A DNA stretch of 64,000 bases, taken from Alkalicoccus luteus (lineage in GTDB: Bacteria > Bacillota > Bacilli > Bacillales > Salisediminibacteriaceae). Below are positions 60,484-64,000 of the stretch, piece after piece; position 1 is the stretch's first letter; the number at the start of each line of letters is the position of its first letter. Location: the NCBI GenBank assembly GCA_052061695.1, contig JBPZEY010000005.1; one strand, 5' to 3'. The translations under genes were made by a program, and so were the position numbers. Below the pieces are notes generated by a model. It had not been told where the DNA came from. It saw nothing but the letters and a program-made list of their open reading frames with translations, and ran no database searches.

Positions 60484-61329
60484 TTATTCTTTAACCGAGC
60501 CGCCCAGTATTCCGGAAATGAACTGGCGCTGGAGCAGCAGGAAGAAAATCATAATCGGAAGCACCGACAGCGTTGTTCCCATCATAATCTGACCGTAGTC
60601 TACGCGGGACATGCCGACGAGACTGGAAAGTGCAACCGGCAGCGTGTACATATCGCTGTCACCGAGCACGACGAGCGGCCAGAGGAAGTTGTTCCACTGA
60701 AACATGAACAGAAAGATCGCTACGGCAGCGAGTGCCGGACGCATCGTCGGCAGCACGATCTGAAAGAAAATCTTAAACTCCCCTGCTCCGTCAACTCGCG
60801 CTGCTTCCAAAAGCGAGTTCGGAATCGAGCGCATGTTTTGCCTCATGAGGAAGATCGCAAATGGATACGCCAGGTTCGGCAGCAGCACGGCACGATACGT
60901 GTTCAGCCAGCCAAGGTCCGCCATCATCTGGAAGAGCGGAATAAGCATGACGTGATACGGAATCATAATCGCCAGGAGCAGCGTAAAAAAGATCGCGTTG
61001 CGTCCTTTAAACTGATACTTCGCAAATGCAAAGCCTGCGGCCGCTGCAATCAGTACCGCAAAGAACGTAAACGTGAGCGCGATGATGAGTGAGTTCATCA
61101 GCACGCGAATAATGCCGACGTTTTCGTTTAAGTTCGTAAAGTTTTCAACTAAAAAATCACCAGGGAGCAGGTTCGGCGGTACGCTGAAAATGGCACCGGA
61201 CGGGTTCGTCGCTCCGATAAACATCCAGTAGAACGGGAAGATCGATAAGATCACACCGATCCCGAGCGTTATATACAGCAGAATTTTACGGATGATCACG
61301 CTTGTCTTTTTCTTATCAGTCATCGTCAT
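60484..61329 (-). CDS. Carbohydrate ABC transporter permease (MalG/LacG-like)
   Basis: A 281-residue inner-membrane permease with six helices. The EAA loop, which docks the ATPase, is seen as LEAARVDGAGEFKIFFQIVLP. It pairs with the upstream MalF-like permease; the start overlaps that gene by about 14 bases, with several closely spaced ATG codons. Neighbouring lacZ points to galactosides as cargo. No ATPase gene is in the operon, so a shared MsmK/MsmX-type ATPase probably energises it, as known for many Bacillus sugar importers. Confidence 0.93.
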   Translation of the reverse strand: MTMTDKKKTSVIIRKILLYITLGIGVILSIFPFYWMFIGATNPSGAIFSVPPNLLPGDFLVENFTNLNENVGIIRVLMNSLIIALTFTFFAVLIAAAAGFAFAKYQFKGRNAIFFTLLLAIMIPYHVMLIPLFQMMADLGWLNTYRAVLLPNLAYPFAIFLMRQNMRSIPNSLLEAARVDGAGEFKIFFQIVLPTMRPALAAVAIFLFMFQWNNFLWPLVVLGDSDMYTLPVALSSLVGMSRVDYGQIMMGTTLSVLPIMIFFLLLQRQFISGILGGSVKE

Positions 61330-62203
61330 CACCTACCACTTTCATCTGCACATACGAGAACAGCGCAATGATTATGACGAGCACGTACGCAATCGCAGAA
61401 GCATAGTTAAAGTCAAAGTAACGGAAGCCGTTTAAATAGAGATAAAGTGAAATCGTCAGCGTCGAGTTGTTCGGTCCGCCGTCAGTTAAGATGAACGGCT
61501 CGTCAAACAGCTGCAGCGTTCCAATTGTCGACAGCATCGCCGTAAACAAGAAAATTGGCTTCAGCTGCGGCAGTGTGATCGAGAAAAACTGACGGATTTT
61601 TCCGGCGCCGTCAATGCTTGCCGCTTCGTACAGGTCATTGGAGATATTTTGCAGTCCGGCAAGGAAAATAACCATGTTATAGCCGGTCCAGCGCCACGTA
61701 ATCGCAATGATCAGCGACACTTTCGCCCAGAACGGATCGTTCAGCCACGCGACCGGATCAATGCCGACAAGCGAGAGTGCGTAGTTGACGAGCCCGAAAT
61801 TCTCATCGAGCATGATCATGAAGACGATCGCATAGGCTACAAGCGCTGTGATCGCAGGCATGAAGAACGCCACGCGGAAAAACCCGCGCATTTTCAACAA
61901 AGCAGAATTCATGAGCACCGCGAGCACAACGGCGATCGACAGCATGATCGGCACCTGAATGATCAGGATCGTAAAGGTGTTAAACAGAGCCGTATAGAAA
62001 AGCCCATCGTTAAACAGTCGGATGTAGTTGTCAAAGCCCGCAAACTCACTTTGGCCGCCGGTTGACGTTTGAAAGCTCAACAGCAGCGACTGGATCACCG
62101 GCCAGAGAGTAAATACGAGAAAAAACAGCACGGCTGGTGCGATGAAGAAATAGGGTGCTGTTTTCGGTGTGACGATTTTTCGCTTACGTTTATTCGCAGC
62201 CAT
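61316..62203 (-). CDS. Carbohydrate ABC transporter permease (MalF/LacF-like)
   Basis: A 295-residue permease with six helices and the EAA loop YEAASIDGAGKIRQFFSITLPQL. The N-terminus MAANKRKRKIVTPKTAPYFF is typical of the MalF-type (UgpA/LacF) partners without the large periplasmic loop. AAGGAG lies eight bases before this ATG. It follows the binding-protein gene after a hairpin that may reduce read-through and precedes the MalG-like gene with overlap. Confidence 0.93.
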   Translation of the reverse strand: MAANKRKRKIVTPKTAPYFFIAPAVLFFLVFTLWPVIQSLLLSFQTSTGGQSEFAGFDNYIRLFNDGLFYTALFNTFTILIIQVPIMLSIAVVLAVLMNSALLKMRGFFRVAFFMPAITALVAYAIVFMIMLDENFGLVNYALSLVGIDPVAWLNDPFWAKVSLIIAITWRWTGYNMVIFLAGLQNISNDLYEAASIDGAGKIRQFFSITLPQLKPIFLFTAMLSTIGTLQLFDEPFILTDGGPNNSTLTISLYLYLNGFRYFDFNYASAIAYVLVIIIALFSYVQMKVVGDDDD

Positions 62204-62261
62204 TGTGCAAACTCCTTCCAAAAGCAGAAACTACTTTTTAAATTAATTTTTATAAGTAAGA

Positions 62262-62300
62262 AGAAAAGCGGGGCTGGCCGGTCGATGCCGGCTCAGCCCC
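62262..62300 (-). terminator. Intra-operon hairpin (attenuator) after the binding-protein gene
   Basis: GGGGCTG-GCCGG / CCGGC-CAGCCCC near-perfect 13-bp stem with a 6-nt loop; minus-strand tail GCTTTTCTTCTT. It lies between binding protein and permease genes, a place where partial termination commonly gives more binding protein than permease. Confidence 0.82.
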
Positions 62301-62324
62301 TGATCAACAGGGTGCGGACTGTTT

Positions 62325-63665
62325 TTAGTTCGCGCGCTCGCGTCCTGTTTCGTTTTCAATGCGTCCTGCTGCTTCATCAAGCGCGTCCTGCACTTCACCG
62401 CCGGAAAGCAGTGCTTCTGCCTGTGCATCCGCAGAGTAGCGCAGTGCCCGTGCATAGTCGCTCGTGTAGTTAGCAGGCAGCGTGCCTTCCGCTACTTCTG
62501 CAAACGTAGACCAAATCGGGCTGTTGTTGAAGAACTCATCTTCTTCTTCAAAGAATGGCTCGTCGTAAGCCGCCGTCAGAGATGGGAAGAGACCGTACTC
62601 TTCAAGCGCGACCATCTGTGCATCGACATCGGTCGTGAAGTATTCGACGAATGCGTAAGCAGCATCCGGGTTTTCTGTATGGGAAAGAATAGACAGGTCA
62701 GAGCCGCCGAGGTTCGCATCACGGTTATCGTCGCCTTCAAATGCCGGGAGCTTAAATACGTCCCACTCGCCTTCCTGCTCAGGTGCCTGGTCCATGATCG
62801 TACCCGCATACCAGACCCCGAACGGAACCGTTGCTACCTGATGGTTGATCGTTGCTGTTACCGTTCCATCCCAGCCGTCGACGTTTGCGATCAGATCAGC
62901 TTCACGCATCTCCTGAATTTTGGACAGCGCCTGCTGTGCCTCGTCAGAATCGATGTCGATGTTACCATCTTCATCGAAGTAGTAGGTGCCGAGCTGGTTC
63001 ATCATCATGCGGAACAGCGCGTCGTCACTGGAAATATCAACTGGTGCCATCTGAGCGCCGGTCGCTTCCTGGATCTGCTCGCCTGCTTCGATGTAGTCAT
63101 CCCACGTTTCGATGCTGTCTGGGTCGACCCCTGCTTCTTCAAAGTGCGGCACGTGGTAGAACACGCCCGCCGGTCCGATATCCCAAGGGGCTGCGAGGAA
63201 GTTTCCGTCCGCGTCCTTCATCGCCTCTGCCTTCGCTTCAGGAAATTCTCCTTCATGCTCGTCAAAACCGTATTCACTCAGGTTCACAAATCCATCCGGG
63301 AATTCTGCAAAATAGTTATCCAGGCGGTCTGTTTCGATCATCGTCACGTCCGGCAGTCCGGATCCGCCTGAAGCAAGTCCGACAGTGAGTCTGTCGTACA
63401 GGTCTTCAGTGCCGATGTCTTCTACCACTACGTCCACATCCGGGTACTCTTCCTGGAACTGCTCAACAGCAAGCTCCATGGAAGCAGCTGCAACATTCCA
63501 GCCCCAGACCGTGATTTCACCGGAGACTTCAGAAGCATCTGCTTCGCTGTTGCCATTTCCTTCATTTCCTCCGCCGTTTGTGTCTGCGTCGTCGTTTCCT
63601 CCGCCGCACGCTGCAAGCAGTCCGATCGATAAAGCCCCTGTCAGTGTCATCTTCCAGATTTTCAT
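62325..63665 (-). CDS. Sugar ABC transporter solute-binding lipoprotein
   Basis: A 446-residue family-1 extracellular solute-binding protein (MalE/LacE cluster). Lipoprotein signal MKIWKMTLTGALSIGLLAACGGG with Cys20, then an acidic Gly/Asn/Asp linker (about 23-47) and the binding fold: GEITVWGWNVAAAS, FQEEYPDVDVVVEDIG, FLAAPWDIGPAGVFY. It sits outside the membrane and hands sugar to the two permeases. AAAGGGGG lies before the ATG, and a cre site lies 20 bases upstream of the start. First structural gene of the lac operon. Confidence 0.93.
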   Translation of the reverse strand: MKIWKMTLTGALSIGLLAACGGGNDDADTNGGGNEGNGNSEADASEVSGEITVWGWNVAAASMELAVEQFQEEYPDVDVVVEDIGTEDLYDRLTVGLASGGSGLPDVTMIETDRLDNYFAEFPDGFVNLSEYGFDEHEGEFPEAKAEAMKDADGNFLAAPWDIGPAGVFYHVPHFEEAGVDPDSIETWDDYIEAGEQIQEATGAQMAPVDISSDDALFRMMMNQLGTYYFDEDGNIDIDSDEAQQALSKIQEMREADLIANVDGWDGTVTATINHQVATVPFGVWYAGTIMDQAPEQEGEWDVFKLPAFEGDDNRDANLGGSDLSILSHTENPDAAYAFVEYFTTDVDAQMVALEEYGLFPSLTAAYDEPFFEEEDEFFNNSPIWSTFAEVAEGTLPANYTSDYARALRYSADAQAEALLSGGEVQDALDEAAGRIENETGRERAN

Positions 63666-63684
63666 GGTGGTTCCCCCTTTAAAG

Positions 63685-63698
63685 TGTATACGCTTTCA
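63685..63698. promoter_or_regulatory. Catabolite-responsive element (cre) of the lac operon
   Basis: Minus-strand TGAAAGCGTATACA matches TGWAANCGNTNWCA at 13 of 14 positions. It lies between the promoter region and the binding-protein start, a place suited to CcpA repression. Confidence 0.75.
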
Positions 63699-63724
63699 AA
63701 CTCTGTGAAAAAAAGAGCGACTTC

Positions 63725-63739
63725 TTAAAATAATTTTAA
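63725..63739. promoter_or_regulatory. AT-rich palindrome in the lac operon promoter region
   Basis: TTAAAATAATTTTAA is a perfect palindrome around its central base. It is a candidate operator for the neighbouring ROK regulator, by position only. Confidence 0.35.
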
Positions 63740-63806
63740 TAACTATTGTTAAAGTATCATATTTTTCTCACAATGGGAAGGGTGTTTTAAAAATATTTTT
63801 GAAAAG

Positions 63807-64000
63807 TCACCCTTCCACTTCGAAAATCTCCTGTAAGACAAGCGTAACTGCTCCAAGCATGGCACTGTTCGTACCAAGTTCAGACAGGACAACCTCGGTC
63901 TGCTGCGCTTCCTTTGTCAGCGCACGGTGACGAATCAAATGCCGAAGCGGCCCCATTACGTATTCGCCGGCTGCCATCACCCCGCCGGTAAAAATGATTT
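63807..64000 (-). CDS. ROK family transcriptional regulator or kinase, C-terminal fragment
   Basis: The last 64 codons of a minus-strand gene entering from the right edge. IIFTGGVMAAGEYVMGPLRHLI and the end LGTNSAMLGAVTLVLQEIFEVEG match the C-terminal pattern of ROK proteins (GGG..., lG..a...GAa). Its place at the head of the galactoside operon suggests a NagC/XylR-type repressor, but the part that would show the DNA-binding domain is outside the window. Confidence 0.75.
   Translation of the reverse strand, partial: IIFTGGVMAAGEYVMGPLRHLIRHRALTKEAQQTEVVLSELGTNSAMLGAVTLVLQEIFEVEG

Noticed and set aside
60484..63665. Maltose uptake system feeding the amylopullulanase
   Set aside because: The permease and binding-protein family would allow it, but the operon ends in lacZ, so galactosides are the better guess.

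Overview
The window looks like a chromosomal segment of a haloalkaliphilic, low-G+C-lineage (Bacillota, Bacillaceae) bacterium whose own base composition is moderately GC-rich. The grounds are the gene set (ComK, HtpG with a CIRCE operator, KipI/KipA-type proteins, sporulation-type orphan kinase, LCP, TcaA-like and VanZ proteins, CcpA-type cre sites), strong Shine-Dalgarno sequences with some GTG/TTG starts, abundant T-tailed hairpins, and strongly acidic secreted enzymes (amylopullulanase, nuclease, subtilisin) as expected for salt adaptation. Genus assignment (Alkalicoccus-like) is only a guess.

Layout. 1-7.4 kb: MgtC-like fragment, DUF59 protein, small K+ channel, DUF2071 protein, DASH-type cryptochrome, nitrilase-family hydrolase, TauE-like and AEC transporters, DUF418 membrane protein. 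7.6-11.3 kb: a giant secreted nuclease. 11.7-16.9 kb: one tightly packed operon carrying a Med-like substrate-binding protein, a sporulation-type histidine kinase and the three 5-oxoprolinase subunits (the KipI/KipA homologues). 17.1-25 kb: ppc, putP and an aldehyde dehydrogenase, bracketed by two inverted copies of a non-coding element, each inserted in a terminator hairpin that is perfectly duplicated at both ends. 25-31 kb: M42 peptidase, glycerate kinase, a Zn-less ROK kinase, htpG with a perfect CIRCE. 31-36 kb: a lipoprotein cassette flanked by a 47-bp repeat, an ankyrin-like membrane protein, VanZ, TcaA-like and LCP envelope proteins. 36.5-39.4 kb: comK divergent from a short sigma factor, then an HD-GYP protein. 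39.9-47.5 kb: a 1960-residue amylopullulanase and a beta-propeller protein with a sortase-type tail. 47.7-57.2 kb: subtilisin, His-rich protein, DUF2254, chemoreceptor, M14 carboxypeptidase, YajQ, GNAT; three intergenic arrays with 21-bp periodicity lie here. 57.4-64 kb: a beta-galactoside uptake and hydrolysis operon (ROK regulator fragment, binding protein, two permeases, LacZ) with a cre site.

Together the genes describe a saprophyte that degrades starch, protein, nucleic acid and galactosides outside or at the cell surface and imports the products. Several links to competence and sporulation control (Med-like, KipI/KipA, orphan kinase, ComK, sigma factor) are inferred from homology only. 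The observations most worth following are the terminator-targeting element pair, the Med-kinase-Kip operon and the 21-bp arrays.
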